DNA of 64,000 nucleotides, taken from contig NZ_STGB01000003.1 in the NCBI RefSeq assembly GCF_005222815.1, positions 1 to 64,000 on the forward strand. Reading direction: 5' to 3'. Positions 1 to 10,126 of this stretch are shown piece after piece. The stretch comes from Roseomonas sp. AR75. Lineage in GTDB: Bacteria; Pseudomonadota; Alphaproteobacteria; Acetobacterales; Acetobacteraceae. Under the pieces are notes generated by a model, which worked only from the letters and a program-made list of their open reading frames with translations, was not told the DNA's origin and made no database searches. Position numbers and translations under genes: made by a program. Position 1 is the stretch's first letter, and each line of letters starts with the position of its first letter.

Positions 1-3000
1 ACGCGCCGCCGGCCGATTTCAACGGCACCGTCAGCTTCGACTTCGTCGCCAATGACGGCACCACCGACAGCAATACCGGCACCGTCACCATCGAGGTCAA
101 TGCCGTCAACGACGCGCCGGTAGTCCAGAACGGGCAAGAGATCGTTCTCGAGGACGGCACGCTGAACGGCTCGTTGGCCAGCCTTGCCTTCGACGTGGAC
201 GGCGACACCCTGACCTTCGTTCTCGCCGACGCGCCGGACTTCGGCGACTTCACCTGGAACACCGACGGCACCTACATCTACTCGCCTTCGGAGAACTTCA
301 CGCTGGGTGACAGCTTCCAGTTCTACGTGAACGACGGCACGGCCGACAGCAACGTCGCGACGCTCACCATCGTCATCACGCCCGTGAACGATGCGCCCGT
401 GGTGGCCGACGACACGATCGTGATTGCCGAAGCCGGTTTCATCCTGGCGGATCTCAACGACCTGCTGACCGATCCGGATGGCGGCACGCCGTCCTTCAGC
501 CTGGTCGGGCCCAACCCGGCCGGGGTCGTCGTCAACCCGAACGGCACCTGGCAGTACGCGCCGGGCCCCGATTTCAACGGCACGATCAGCTTCCAGTACC
601 GGGCCAATGACGGCACCGACGACAGCAACGTCGCGACGATCACGATAGAGGTGACGCCGGTCAACGACGCGCCAACGGACATCGCGCTGAGCAACGCCTC
701 GGTGCAGGAGAACAGCCCGAACGGCACGGTGGTCGGCCTGCTCTCCGCCACGGATATCGACAGCAGCAGCTTCACCTATTCGATCCTCGGCGGCCCCACG
801 CCCTTCGCCATCGTCGGCAACCAGCTGCAGGTGGCCGGCGCGCTCGACTACGAGACGCAGGACGCATACACGCTGACCATCCAGGCGAATGACGGGGCCG
901 GCGGCACGCGCACGGAAGCCTTTGTCATCTCCGTCTCCGATGTGGACGAGACGCCGGACAACCAGGCACCGACGGTCGAGGACGGCGTCGCCTCCGTCAA
1001 TGAGGACGGCACGCTCAATGGCTCGGTCACCAGCCTCGCCAACGATCCGGATGGCGACAACCTCGTCTTCGCCCTGGTGGGCACGACGCCGGCCGGCCTG
1101 ACCTTCAACGGCGATGGCAGCTACGTCTACACGCCCCCCGCCAACTTCAACGGCAGCATCACCTTTGATTTCATCGCCAATGACGGCAACGCCGACAGCA
1201 ACCAGGGCACCGTCACGGTCACCGTCAACGCGGTCAACGACGCGCCGACAGCGCCGGACGGCCCGGAGGTGGCGGTCAACGAGGACACCTATGTCTTCGT
1301 CACGCGGGAGCAGCTCATCGCCGGCGCGACCGATGCCGAGGGCGACGCGCTCTTCGTGACTGGCCTCACCACGAACGCCTTCGTCACGGGCTACCTGCAG
1401 AATGACGGGATCTGGGTCAGCGGCACGCTCAACACCAACGGCACGCGCACGGCGACCTACCAGCTCAGCGACGGAAATGGCGGCCTGGTGGACGGCATCC
1501 TGACGCTGAACATCGCGCCGGTGAACGACGCGCCGACGGTCACCGCCACCACCTTCGCCGGCACCGAGGACCAGCCCTTCATCATCGCCATCACGGACCT
1601 GCTCGCGCAGGTAGCCGCGGATGTCGATGGCGACACGATCTCCTTCCTGAACGTGTCTGGCCCCTTCGGCGGTACGGTCACGACCGACGCCGGGAACCTG
1701 ATCTTCACGCCGCAGGCGAACCGCGACAGCGCCGGCTCCTTCTTCCTGTCGGTGACGGACGGTACGGAGACGGCGGGCGGCACCATCACCGTCACGCTCG
1801 CGCCGGTGAACGACGCGCCGGTGGCGGGCGACGACGTGGTGGCGCGCAGCGGCAGCCCGCAGGTCATCAGCTTCGCGACGCTGTTCGCCAATGACAGCGA
1901 CGTGGACACGCCGGCCGCGAACCGCACGATCAGCGCGATCGGCAACGAGAGCGGCGTGACGGTCGCGGTGGACAACGTCGCACGCACGGTCACCGTCACC
2001 TACGATGCCGGCCATGTCGGCGGCTACAGCTTCGAATACACCGTCTCCGATGGCGCCGGGGGTTTCGACACCGCGCTGGTCACACTGAACAACCCGCCGG
2101 TCGCGACCGACGACACGACGACGATCGGCGAGAACGACAGCTGGACGAACTACCATTTCGTCAACGTGACCGGGAACGACAGCGACGCGGATGGCGACCT
2201 GCTGACGGTCACCGGCGTGACGGCGCTCGGCGGCGCGCCGATCATCGCGGAGGCTTGGGATTCGAACGCAGACGGCCGCAACGACAGCCTGCGCTTCTAC
2301 GTCAACGACCCCTCCAACAACACCAACGGCACCTTCCAGGTCGAGTACACCGTCTCCGACCAGCGCGGCGGCACCGACACCGCCGTCGTGACGATCAACG
2401 TCACACCGGAAGACGATGCGCCGATCGTGCGGCCGGACCTGCTGAATTCCGAGATCGTCACGACGAGCCAGTTCACCCCGGTGGACATCGCCTTCTCCAC
2501 GCTGCTGGCGAATGACGAGCATCCCGACGGCACGGATTTCACGATCACCTCGGTCCAATTCTTCAGCCGTGGCAGCGCAGTGCTGGTGGATACGGATGGC
2601 GACCTGGTGAACGACGCCGTGCGCTTCACGCCGGATGCGAATGTCGGGGGAGTGCAGGATTACGCCTCATCTTGGCTGGCCTATTTCTACTACACCGTCA
2701 CTGAGACCAACGGCGATGGCGACACGGCGTCGACCTATGCCTATGTCCGCGTCAACGACGTCAACGAAGACCCGAGCGCGGAAGACGACACCGTGGCGCG
2801 CAGCGGCGACCCGCAGGTCATCGCCTTCGACACGGTCTTCGCCAACGACTACGACTGGGACAGCCCCACCAGCGGCTGGACCATCACCGGCATCTCCGCG
2901 GAGAGCGGCGTCACCGTGACGGTGGATGGCGTCGCGCGCACCCTGACGGTGGATTACGACGCAGGCCATACCGGCGCCTACAGCTTCGACTACACGATGT

Positions 3001-6000
3001 CGGACGGCGAGGGCGGCACGGCGACGGCAACCGTCAGCCTGAACACCGTGCCCATTGCGGATGACGATACCGTGACGGTGGGTGAGAACGACGCCTACTT
3101 CGCGGTGCAGTACGTCGATGTGCTCGCCAATGACGAGGATGCGGACGGCGACGCGCTTTCCATCGTCAACGCGCAGGCGCTCGGCGGCGTGCCGGTCGTC
3201 GCCTATTGGTCGGCCGAGAACTTCCTGACGTTCTACCTGACCGATCCGTATTTCAACGACGCCTTCGAGATCCAGTACACCGTCTCCGACGGACGAGGCG
3301 CGACGGACACGGCGATCCTCAGCGTCACCGTCACACCGCAGAACGACGCGCCTGTCGGCGTTTCGGAGCAGATCGGCACCTTCTCCACGGCCGAGGACAC
3401 CGCGATCGTCATCCCTGTCGCGTCGCTGCTCGCCAATGGCGACTTCGACGGGGACAGTGAGGATTTCTGGATCTCCTCCGTCACCTATTACGGCCCGTTC
3501 GGCGGCACCGCGGTGCTGGATGACAAGGGCACGGCCGATCACGCCGATGACGAGGTGGTGTTCACGCCCAACGCCAACTTCAACGGCAACGCCTATTTCT
3601 ACTACTCGCTGACCGATGCGGCGGGCGCCACGGATCTCGACACCTACGCCTATGTCACCGTGACCCCGGTGAACGACCCGGTGACGGCGAATGACGACGT
3701 GATCGCGCGGCTGTTCCCGGAAGCCGGCACGCAGACCATCACGCGCGCCCAACTCGTCGGGAACGACGTGGACGTGGACAGCGACGCGGCGATCACCGGC
3801 GTCGTCGCCGGTGCCAATGTCAGCAGCATCGTGCTCAATGCCGACCAGTCCGTGACGGTCACCTACACCTCCGGCTCGGCGACCTTCACCTACACCCTGT
3901 CGGACGGCACCTTCTCCGACACTGCCGAGGTCACGCTGAACAGCGGGCCGCAACAGACCGGCACGCCCGGCGTGCTGAACCTGACGGAGGACACGCAGTC
4001 CTACTTCACCGACGACCAGCTCATCGCGCTGGCCGGCGTGACGGATGCGAACAACGACAATCTGTTCATCAGCGGCTACGGCACCAACCCGAATGTCGGG
4101 GTCTGGGGCGGCTGGTGGTGGCAGGTGGAGGAGAACTGGCTGACGCCTGGCCCCGAGAACTTCAACGGGCCAGCCACCTTCACCTTCACGATCAGCGACG
4201 GCAACACCGCGACGGACCTGACGGTGACGCTGGACGTGCAGGTCGCGCCGGTGGATGACCTCGCGGTGGCCGAGGACGACAGCGACCCGGCCTGGGTGAC
4301 GAACGAACAGACCGGCATCGTGATCCAGATCGCCGATCTGCTGGCGAATGACTACGACGTCGAAGGCGATTCCTTCGCGGCCACCAGCTTCTATACGAGT
4401 TATCTGCTCGGCAGCGGCTCGGTGGTGAACAACGGCAACGGCACCGTCACCTACACGCCTGGGCAGAACGTTGCCGAAGGGTTCAACCCCGTGTACGGCG
4501 GCAACTACTGGTATGGGTATGACGGCCCGGGCTTCTTCTACACGGTGACCGGCGGCGATACGGCCTTCGTCCGCGTGATCGTCAACAACATCAACGATCC
4601 CGTCGTGGCCGCAGACGACTACGTGGCCCGCCCGCCCGGCGCGCCGGAGGAGCAGGACGTCACCTACGCGCAGATGGTGAACAACGACAGCAACCCGGAC
4701 CCGAACGGGACGCTGACCATCATCTCGGTGCAGAATGCGGTGAACGGCACGGCGGTCCTGAACGACAACGGCACGGCCGGCGACGCTTCGGACGACTTCG
4801 TCACCTTCACCCATACGGGCGGCAGCGGCTCCTACGAATACACGGTGCAGGACGAGGGCGGCTCCACCAGCACGGCGACGGTGTATTTCAACGGCGCGCC
4901 GGTGGCGCAGCCCGATGCCATCACCGTCAGCGAGACGGAGGCGACCTATTCGCCGGATGGCGGTTCGCGGAACATCGCGCTGACCCGGCTCGAACTGGTC
5001 GGCAATGACAGCGATCCGGAAGGGCAGACGCTGTTTGTCACCTCGCCTGGCATCTACCCGGCCTGGGATGAAAGCGTCATCCAGTCCGTGTCCTATTACG
5101 GCAGCGGCGTGACGATCTACCTGCTCGATCCCGATTGGGAAGGCGAGACCTGGTTCGAGTATCGCGCCTATGACAGCGGCAGCCCGACCGCCTACAGCGA
5201 GCCGGTGCGCGTCACGCTGACCATTGAGGACGGCAACGACACGCCGCTGGCGAGCTGGGATTACTGGTACTACAGCGGCGTCGGCTACAACGACACGAAC
5301 CCGGCGACCAACCCGCTGGTGGGCTATGAGGACTCTTATCTCGACATCCCCGTCAGCCTGCTGATCGACGGGCAGTATGTGAACGGCGTCTATCAGACGG
5401 GTGCCGATTTCGACGAGGAAGGCGACGCGCTTTCCATCGACCCGGGCAGCTTCTCGTCCTCCTACGGGTTCGCGCAGCTGGTCGACATCGATGGCGAGGC
5501 TTTCGTCCGCTTCACGCCCAATGTCGAGCAGAGCGGCGAGTTCTATTTCTACTATGCCGTCACCGACGGGAACACGACCTCGCCAACAGCCGGTGTCTAT
5601 GTGTATATCACGGCGGTGAACGACGCGCCGGTGGTGGACGACGCCATCATCCCCGTGCCGATCGGGGACAGCGAGTTCTTCGTCAGCTTCTCGCAGCTGC
5701 TCTCCCATGTCAGCGACGAGGACCACAACGATTTCGAGCTGTCCTTCCTCGACGCCTTCGCGGTCAGCGGCGGCACGATCAGCATCGAAGGCAATGGCAT
5801 CCGCTTCTTCGCGGACGGGTCGGGCGACCCGATGCAGTTCGAGTACAGCTTCGCGGACCCCGAAGGCGCGTCGGACAGCGGTGTCATCACCCTCGATCCC
5901 ACCGAGGCACCGCCGGTCGTGCTCTATTTCCGCGGTTACGACTACCAGGGCGGCGGCTATCAGCTCTGGCACTACGTGCCGAGCGAGAGCCCCTTCGTGG

Positions 6001-8606
6001 AAGTGGCGCTGCAGGACATCGACGGCTACTCCAGCTACTATCCCTACAACATCACGCCCTATGGCGACGGCGTGGTCTTCTCCGCCTCCAGCTACAATGA
6101 TGGGCTGTATACCTACAGCGAAGTGGGCGGGTTGCAGACGCTGGTCTCTGGCGACTCGATCTACGAGGTGCTGGTCGTCGGCGACGACCTCTACGCCACC
6201 AGCTATGCCGGCTTCTACGCCTTCGGCCCCGACGCACCGAATGGCTATGTCGAGCCCTCTGCCTACGGCATCTCCGAGCTGACGGAAGGCAACGGCGTCG
6301 TCTTCTTCGCCGGCTACAACTCCGACTTCGGGGAGCTGGCGATCTTCCGCTACGACCCGGGCACCCAGAGCATCGAACAGTTCGTCATCAGCACTGACGG
6401 CTCGATCGACAACATCAGCGACATGGTGGTGACCGAGGACGCCGTGTTCTTTGTCGCCGACAGCTTCGGGGACGCGCCGAGCAGCTATGGCACGCTGTTC
6501 CGCCTCGACCTCGACGACGAGACGGTGGATGGCGACGGCTTCGCCATCGGCACGGTATCCAGCTTCGGCTGGACCGGCATGGCCGAAGGCGAGCCCTATG
6601 CCCGCGACCTCGTCGCGGTGGGCGAGCAGGTGTATTTCATCGCCTACAACGAGAACTACAACGAGCAGCTCTGGCGCGCCGACGACAGCGGTGCGGGAGT
6701 GGTCGTCTACGACAATTCGTCCGGACAGGACGGCCAGTTCTATACGCTCGACTACGACGGCCAATACTCGCTCATCGAGTTCCAGGATGGCGTCCTGGCA
6801 CATTTCTACGACTACGATACCGGCGTCGAAGGTCTCTATTTCGGCAACGAGAGCGGCTTCGTGCTGGTTGACGACTGGAACTACGACTTCCAGGACCTGC
6901 AGGTCGTCGATGGCGAGGCCTTCTACATCGCCCAGGACGGAGACGGGTACGGCTACGAGGTGTTCGTCTTCGACGGCACCAGCGTGCAGCGCCTGACCGA
7001 CCACGACCCCTACTACATGAACGAGCTGGAGGTTCTGAGCCGCGAGCGTCTGTTCGTCACCAGCTCCGACTATTACGGCGGGGAAGGCGGCTCATCGGAC
7101 GCGATCTACGAATACAACCCGGCGGATTACGGGGACACGGCGACGCATCGCCTGGAACGCGGAAACACGGAAATCGCCTACTACAACCTGACCGCCTCGG
7201 AGTACGGCCTCTACTTCAATCACGCAGTCGGAAATAACTGGTATACGTATTTCGTGTCCTACAACACATTCGAACTGCAGAACCTGGACGGCTTCTCCCT
7301 CAGCTCGAATGGGGAGCGCGGGTTCTTCGGCCAGGTGCCGTTGGCATCCTTCACCTATGGCCAGGGCGCGGAGGCGGCGTTCTACGAAGGCACCGTCGTG
7401 GTGGACGGGCTCGACATCGCGCCAGGGCAGGACCCGGACTTCCCGGCCAATCCGGCGAATTCCTTCCCCTCGGGCTTCGCCCAGCTCGAACAGCTCGGCG
7501 ACTCTTACATCGCGGACATCTACACGGTCGCGAACATCCCTGCCCTCGGGGAGGACACGGCGTACCTGTTCCGGATCTCCTACGATGTGGACACGCAGAC
7601 GCGGAGCTTCGAGCAGGTCCACGGCCTCAGCGCCGTTGGCAGCCCGACCGACCCCAACACGCTCCCGGAATACATCCTGGCGCCCATCGCGCTGGGCGAT
7701 GCGCTGCTGGTGAACAAGTACATCCCCGACTACGCGAACAACGTCTACACCTACGAGCTGTGGGCCGTCCGCGGCACGACGGCGACGCTGGTGGACGACC
7801 AGACGGGCTACGTATTCCGCACGGAAGCGGCGCAAGTCGGCGACTTCCTCTTCTTCGAGGACGAGTTCACCGGCGGCTTCGGCTCCGAGGTCAGGATCTA
7901 CGACCTGGCGACCGGAACGACGACACTGGTGGACCTCAACCCCGGCGCCGAACGCGGCGATCCGCGGGAATTCGTGGCGGCCGACGGCGGCGTCTATCTC
8001 CGCGCACAGCTCGACGCGAACGGCTTCTCGGGCAACAACGAGCTGGTCCGGATCGAAACCGATGGCAGCTTCACCATCATCGATCTCGAGGACAACGCCG
8101 GCGGCCAGGTCGGCTCGTTCCCGCGCCAGATCGCGACGGACGGCACCACCGTCTACGCCTTCGGCGACACGGAGGGTGGCCCGGCGCTCTGGCTGGTGTC
8201 CGGCACGACCGTGGAGATGCGGATCGACCTGTTCAATGCAGGCATCTCCGGAATCCCCTTCCTGGATGCCGGCACCGAGTTCTACGACGGCGGCCTGTTC
8301 TTCTTCGCCGACAGCTGGAGCAACGGGACGCAGCTCTTCCGCTTCGACCTGGCGTCGCAGGAGGTCTCGCAGATCACCGCCGGCACCACCTCCGCCCGCT
8401 ACGACGCCTTCGACTACAGCATGGAAGTGGCAGAGGGCGTGCTCTGGTTCGTCTATGACGAAGGCTACGGCGACGGGCTCGAGGTGCACGCCTATGACGG
8501 CGTCGGCTACGGCAGCTGGACCGATCTCGACCTCGGCGGCTACGGCTACCAGGCGTCGGACCTCGCCGCCATCGCCGCGCAGGATGACATCATCCTCGTC
8601 ACCTGA
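1..8606 (+). CDS. Giant cadherin-like (tandem-95/VCBS type) repeat protein with propeller-like C-terminus, 5' partial
   Basis: The reading frame is open from the window edge (phase starts at base 3), so the start lies upstream and more than 2,860 residues are present. About 14 junctions of the form VNDAP or a variant (VNDPV, QNDAP, NDTP) separate domains of roughly 100 residues across the first two thirds. Each domain carries DxDGD and NDG motifs typical of Ca-binding cadherin-like/tandem-95 repeats. From about base 5905 the pattern changes to roughly 900 residues of short aromatic-rich strands with motifs such as LFRFDL, ELWAVRG and QLWRADDSG, which looks like a beta-propeller. I find no cysteine and only two lysines, so the protein is very acidic, as for a secreted adhesin. 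I see no GGxGxD RTX nonapeptides and no sorting motif. The end (DDIILVT) could be a type I secretion tail, but no transporter genes follow. Likely a surface or secreted adhesin; this role is inferred. Confidence 0.85.
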   Translation, partial: APPADFNGTVSFDFVANDGTTDSNTGTVTIEVNAVNDAPVVQNGQEIVLEDGTLNGSLASLAFDVDGDTLTFVLADAPDFGDFTWNTDGTYIYSPSENFTLGDSFQFYVNDGTADSNVATLTIVITPVNDAPVVADDTIVIAEAGFILADLNDLLTDPDGGTPSFSLVGPNPAGVVVNPNGTWQYAPGPDFNGTISFQYRANDGTDDSNVATITIEVTPVNDAPTDIALSNASVQENSPNGTVVGLLSATDIDSSSFTYSILGGPTPFAIVGNQLQVAGALDYETQDAYTLTIQANDGAGGTRTEAFVISVSDVDETPDNQAPTVEDGVASVNEDGTLNGSVTSLANDPDGDNLVFALVGTTPAGLTFNGDGSYVYTPPANFNGSITFDFIANDGNADSNQGTVTVTVNAVNDAPTAPDGPEVAVNEDTYVFVTREQLIAGATDAEGDALFVTGLTTNAFVTGYLQNDGIWVSGTLNTNGTRTATYQLSDGNGGLVDGILTLNIAPVNDAPTVTATTFAGTEDQPFIIAITDLLAQVAADVDGDTISFLNVSGPFGGTVTTDAGNLIFTPQANRDSAGSFFLSVTDGTETAGGTITVTLAPVNDAPVAGDDVVARSGSPQVISFATLFANDSDVDTPAANRTISAIGNESGVTVAVDNVARTVTVTYDAGHVGGYSFEYTVSDGAGGFDTALVTLNNPPVATDDTTTIGENDSWTNYHFVNVTGNDSDADGDLLTVTGVTALGGAPIIAEAWDSNADGRNDSLRFYVNDPSNNTNGTFQVEYTVSDQRGGTDTAVVTINVTPEDDAPIVRPDLLNSEIVTTSQFTPVDIAFSTLLANDEHPDGTDFTITSVQFFSRGSAVLVDTDGDLVNDAVRFTPDANVGGVQDYASSWLAYFYYTVTETNGDGDTASTYAYVRVNDVNEDPSAEDDTVARSGDPQVIAFDTVFANDYDWDSPTSGWTITGISAESGVTVTVDGVARTLTVDYDAGHTGAYSFDYTMSDGEGGTATATVSLNTVPIADDDTVTVGENDAYFAVQYVDVLANDEDADGDALSIVNAQALGGVPVVAYWSAENFLTFYLTDPYFNDAFEIQYTVSDGRGATDTAILSVTVTPQNDAPVGVSEQIGTFSTAEDTAIVIPVASLLANGDFDGDSEDFWISSVTYYGPFGGTAVLDDKGTADHADDEVVFTPNANFNGNAYFYYSLTDAAGATDLDTYAYVTVTPVNDPVTANDDVIARLFPEAGTQTITRAQLVGNDVDVDSDAAITGVVAGANVSSIVLNADQSVTVTYTSGSATFTYTLSDGTFSDTAEVTLNSGPQQTGTPGVLNLTEDTQSYFTDDQLIALAGVTDANNDNLFISGYGTNPNVGVWGGWWWQVEENWLTPGPENFNGPATFTFTISDGNTATDLTVTLDVQVAPVDDLAVAEDDSDPAWVTNEQTGIVIQIADLLANDYDVEGDSFAATSFYTSYLLGSGSVVNNGNGTVTYTPGQNVAEGFNPVYGGNYWYGYDGPGFFYTVTGGDTAFVRVIVNNINDPVVAADDYVARPPGAPEEQDVTYAQMVNNDSNPDPNGTLTIISVQNAVNGTAVLNDNGTAGDASDDFVTFTHTGGSGSYEYTVQDEGGSTSTATVYFNGAPVAQPDAITVSETEATYSPDGGSRNIALTRLELVGNDSDPEGQTLFVTSPGIYPAWDESVIQSVSYYGSGVTIYLLDPDWEGETWFEYRAYDSGSPTAYSEPVRVTLTIEDGNDTPLASWDYWYYSGVGYNDTNPATNPLVGYEDSYLDIPVSLLIDGQYVNGVYQTGADFDEEGDALSIDPGSFSSSYGFAQLVDIDGEAFVRFTPNVEQSGEFYFYYAVTDGNTTSPTAGVYVYITAVNDAPVVDDAIIPVPIGDSEFFVSFSQLLSHVSDEDHNDFELSFLDAFAVSGGTISIEGNGIRFFADGSGDPMQFEYSFADPEGASDSGVITLDPTEAPPVVLYFRGYDYQGGGYQLWHYVPSESPFVEVALQDIDGYSSYYPYNITPYGDGVVFSASSYNDGLYTYSEVGGLQTLVSGDSIYEVLVVGDDLYATSYAGFYAFGPDAPNGYVEPSAYGISELTEGNGVVFFAGYNSDFGELAIFRYDPGTQSIEQFVISTDGSIDNISDMVVTEDAVFFVADSFGDAPSSYGTLFRLDLDDETVDGDGFAIGTVSSFGWTGMAEGEPYARDLVAVGEQVYFIAYNENYNEQLWRADDSGAGVVVYDNSSGQDGQFYTLDYDGQYSLIEFQDGVLAHFYDYDTGVEGLYFGNESGFVLVDDWNYDFQDLQVVDGEAFYIAQDGDGYGYEVFVFDGTSVQRLTDHDPYYMNELEVLSRERLFVTSSDYYGGEGGSSDAIYEYNPADYGDTATHRLERGNTEIAYYNLTASEYGLYFNHAVGNNWYTYFVSYNTFELQNLDGFSLSSNGERGFFGQVPLASFTYGQGAEAAFYEGTVVVDGLDIAPGQDPDFPANPANSFPSGFAQLEQLGDSYIADIYTVANIPALGEDTAYLFRISYDVDTQTRSFEQVHGLSAVGSPTDPNTLPEYILAPIALGDALLVNKYIPDYANNVYTYELWAVRGTTATLVDDQTGYVFRTEAAQVGDFLFFEDEFTGGFGSEVRIYDLATGTTTLVDLNPGAERGDPREFVAADGGVYLRAQLDANGFSGNNELVRIETDGSFTIIDLEDNAGGQVGSFPRQIATDGTTVYAFGDTEGGPALWLVSGTTVEMRIDLFNAGISGIPFLDAGTEFYDGGLFFFADSWSNGTQLFRFDLASQEVSQITAGTTSARYDAFDYSMEVAEGVLWFVYDEGYGDGLEVHAYDGVGYGSWTDLDLGGYGYQASDLAAIAAQDDIILVT

Positions 8607-8613
8607 CGCCGGA

Positions 8614-8645
8614 CGCGGCCGGCGCCCGACGCCGGCCGCGGCTTT
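8614..8645 (+). terminator. GC-rich hairpin after the giant gene
   Basis: A perfect 11-bp stem (CGCGGCCGGCG at 8614-8624 with its complement at 8630-8640) closes a 5-nt loop and is followed by GCTTTCC. It begins 8 bases after the stop codon. The T tract is weak, so it may act as an intrinsic terminator only in part. Confidence 0.6.
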
Positions 8646-8734
8646 CCTCCCGCCCCTTTACCGGACCGACACGGTCCGGCGATAAGCCGGTGCTGGCCCT
8701 GCCCCGCGGCCGGGCCGCCCATCAGGAGCCTGCG

Positions 8735-8989
8735 ATGAACGACACCGTCTATGCCGATGGCGTGACCGACGTGACCGTGGTCGGCGCCAATGCCCGCGTG
8801 CGCTTCCACACCCTGGTGCCGGAAGGCAAGGGCAAGCCGAAGACCGTGCACGCCTTCACCCTGGTGATCCCGGTGGAGGCGCTGGCCACCTTCGGTGAGC
8901 GCCTGCCGCAGCTCACCGAGCAGCTGCTTCAGTCCGGACGGCTCAAGAAGGTGCAGAAGGAACCGGCGAAGACCACGCCGCCGAACTGA
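8735..8989 (+). CDS. Small protein of unknown function (84 aa)
   Basis: I do not recognise the family. The ATG at 8735 is chosen because AGGAG lies 6 bases upstream (8724-8728). A longer reading from 8690 would add 15 residues without a ribosome-binding site. The protein has alternating hydrophobic strands (VTDVTVVGANARVRFH, then HAFTLVIPV), one amphipathic helix (LATFGERLPQLTEQLLQSG) and a lysine-rich tail. It has no signal peptide or membrane segment, so it is probably cytosolic. It stands alone between the hairpin after the giant gene and the convergent lolA gene. The lysine content contrasts sharply with the giant protein upstream, so the two need not be functionally linked. Confidence 0.65.
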   Translation: MNDTVYADGVTDVTVVGANARVRFHTLVPEGKGKPKTVHAFTLVIPVEALATFGERLPQLTEQLLQSGRLKKVQKEPAKTTPPN

Positions 8990-9013
8990 TCCCCCTGCGG
9001 GCCGCGGCGCCGG

Positions 9014-9676
9014 TCAGCGCCGCAGTTCCTCCAGGAAGCGCGGGTCGTTGAAGTCGAACATGCGCAGGTTCGGGCGCACCGTCGTGTCGATCTCGTAGAG
9101 CGTCACCCGCGTCGCCCGCCCCTGTGCGTCCACCACGGTCCATTGCCGCAGTTGCATGGGGGTCTCCTCGAAGGAGAGCGTCAGGCGTCCTTCCGCCGGG
9201 GAACCGGTGCGGTGCATCGTGACGTGCAGGAAGCCGCCGCGCCGCTCCACGGCGGTCACGGTGATGTCGCCGGAAAGCCGGATCTGGTCGCGCAGCAGCA
9301 GGCCGAGCGGCGTGGAGGAAGCCGGCACGGTGCTGGGCTGGCCCAGTTCGCGGTCATACATCATCACCTGGCCGCCGGAGGCGACCAGCAGCATCGGCTC
9401 CGGCGGGTCGTAGTCGAACCGCATGCGCCCTGGCCGCACGATCCAGGCGGTGCCCTGCGCGCTCGCCCCGTTCTGGGCAATCTGCACGAAGCGGGCGCGG
9501 ATGGTCCGCAGCCCGTTCAGATAGGCCTCCACCTGGCCCAGTACCGCGCGGTCGGCGGCGGTCAGCGGGCGCGGGGCGGGCGCCGGGGCTGGCGCCGCGC
9601 CGCGCTGCTGCGCATGTGGGGCGTGGATCGGCAGGGCGGCCAGCAGGGCAGCCCCGATCAGGCGGCGTCGCGACAT
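9014..9676 (-). CDS. lolA: Outer-membrane lipoprotein carrier protein LolA
   Basis: LolA is the periplasmic chaperone that takes lipoproteins released by LolCDE to the outer membrane. The 220-residue product starts MSRRRLIGAALLAALPI, a signal peptide ending near HAQQ, followed by an Ala/Pro-rich linker. The mature part has the LolA half-barrel pattern: an RARFVQ segment, GTAWIVRPGRMRFDYDPPEP (the family's F.w.rPgkfRw.y..P motif), then LLLRDQIRLSGD and LSFEETPMQLRQWTVVD. The end, VRPNLRMFDFNDPRFLEELRR, fits the family's C-terminus. Upstream in-frame ATG codons exist to 9934, but they lie before the signal peptide and would overlap the divergent gene at 9845, so 9676 is preferred. Confidence 0.88.
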   Translation of the reverse strand: MSRRRLIGAALLAALPIHAPHAQQRGAAPAPAPAPRPLTAADRAVLGQVEAYLNGLRTIRARFVQIAQNGASAQGTAWIVRPGRMRFDYDPPEPMLLVASGGQVMMYDRELGQPSTVPASSTPLGLLLRDQIRLSGDITVTAVERRGGFLHVTMHRTGSPAEGRLTLSFEETPMQLRQWTVVDAQGRATRVTLYEIDTTVRPNLRMFDFNDPRFLEELRR

Positions 9677-9844
9677 GCCGCACACATGGCCCACCGGCGT
9701 GGCAAACGGAAGGCCGCGAAATGTCACCGAGCGTGCCGGCGCGTTAACGCCGCGGTTATCGCCTTCGCCGCAGGCTGCATGCCAGGCCGAAAAGCGGCGC
9801 GAGCCAGGAACCCGAGGATCGGGCGCACAGCGAAAGGCGCCGCC

Positions 9845-10120
9845 ATGCCCCTCGATTTCGCCGGACCGCTCACGACGCTGCCCGTGGACGCCACGGAGCT
9901 GCACGGCGTGCCGCGGCATGTGCTGGCCAACCATGTGCTGGAACGGTTCTCGCCGGAACTGCGTCGCGCCGTGATCGCCATCGAACTGACGGAAGCGGGC
10001 AGCTTCGTGAACATGGGGCTCAACCTCGACCGCGTGGCCTGGCGCGCGGTGTGGCGCCGGCCGGGCCTGCCGGAGATGTCCGGCAGCATCCCGATATGGC
10101 GGGGCGAGATCGCCGGCTGA
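9845..10120 (+). CDS. Hypothetical protein (91 aa)
   Basis: Not recognised. The start at 9845 (MPLDFAGPLTTLPVDATELH) is an inference: the frame is open much further upstream, but only across the antisense of lolA. The product is soluble-looking, with a helix HVLANHVLERFSPELRRAVIAIELTE and a strand-rich end VAWRAVWRRPGLPEMSGSIPIW. It has no signal peptide. It converges with the gene at 10127, with only 6 bases between the stop codons. The ribosome-binding site is poor, which lowers confidence in the exact start. Confidence 0.5.
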   Translation: MPLDFAGPLTTLPVDATELHGVPRHVLANHVLERFSPELRRAVIAIELTEAGSFVNMGLNLDRVAWRAVWRRPGLPEMSGSIPIWRGEIAG

Positions 10121-10126
10121 AGCGCG

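Noticed and set aside
2667..7004. A 1,445-codon open frame antisense to the giant gene
   Set aside because: It mirrors the codon bias of the repeats: high GC and few stop-complement codons on the sense strand leave the opposite frame open. Its translation is Val/Arg/Asp/His-rich without domains or a ribosome-binding site.
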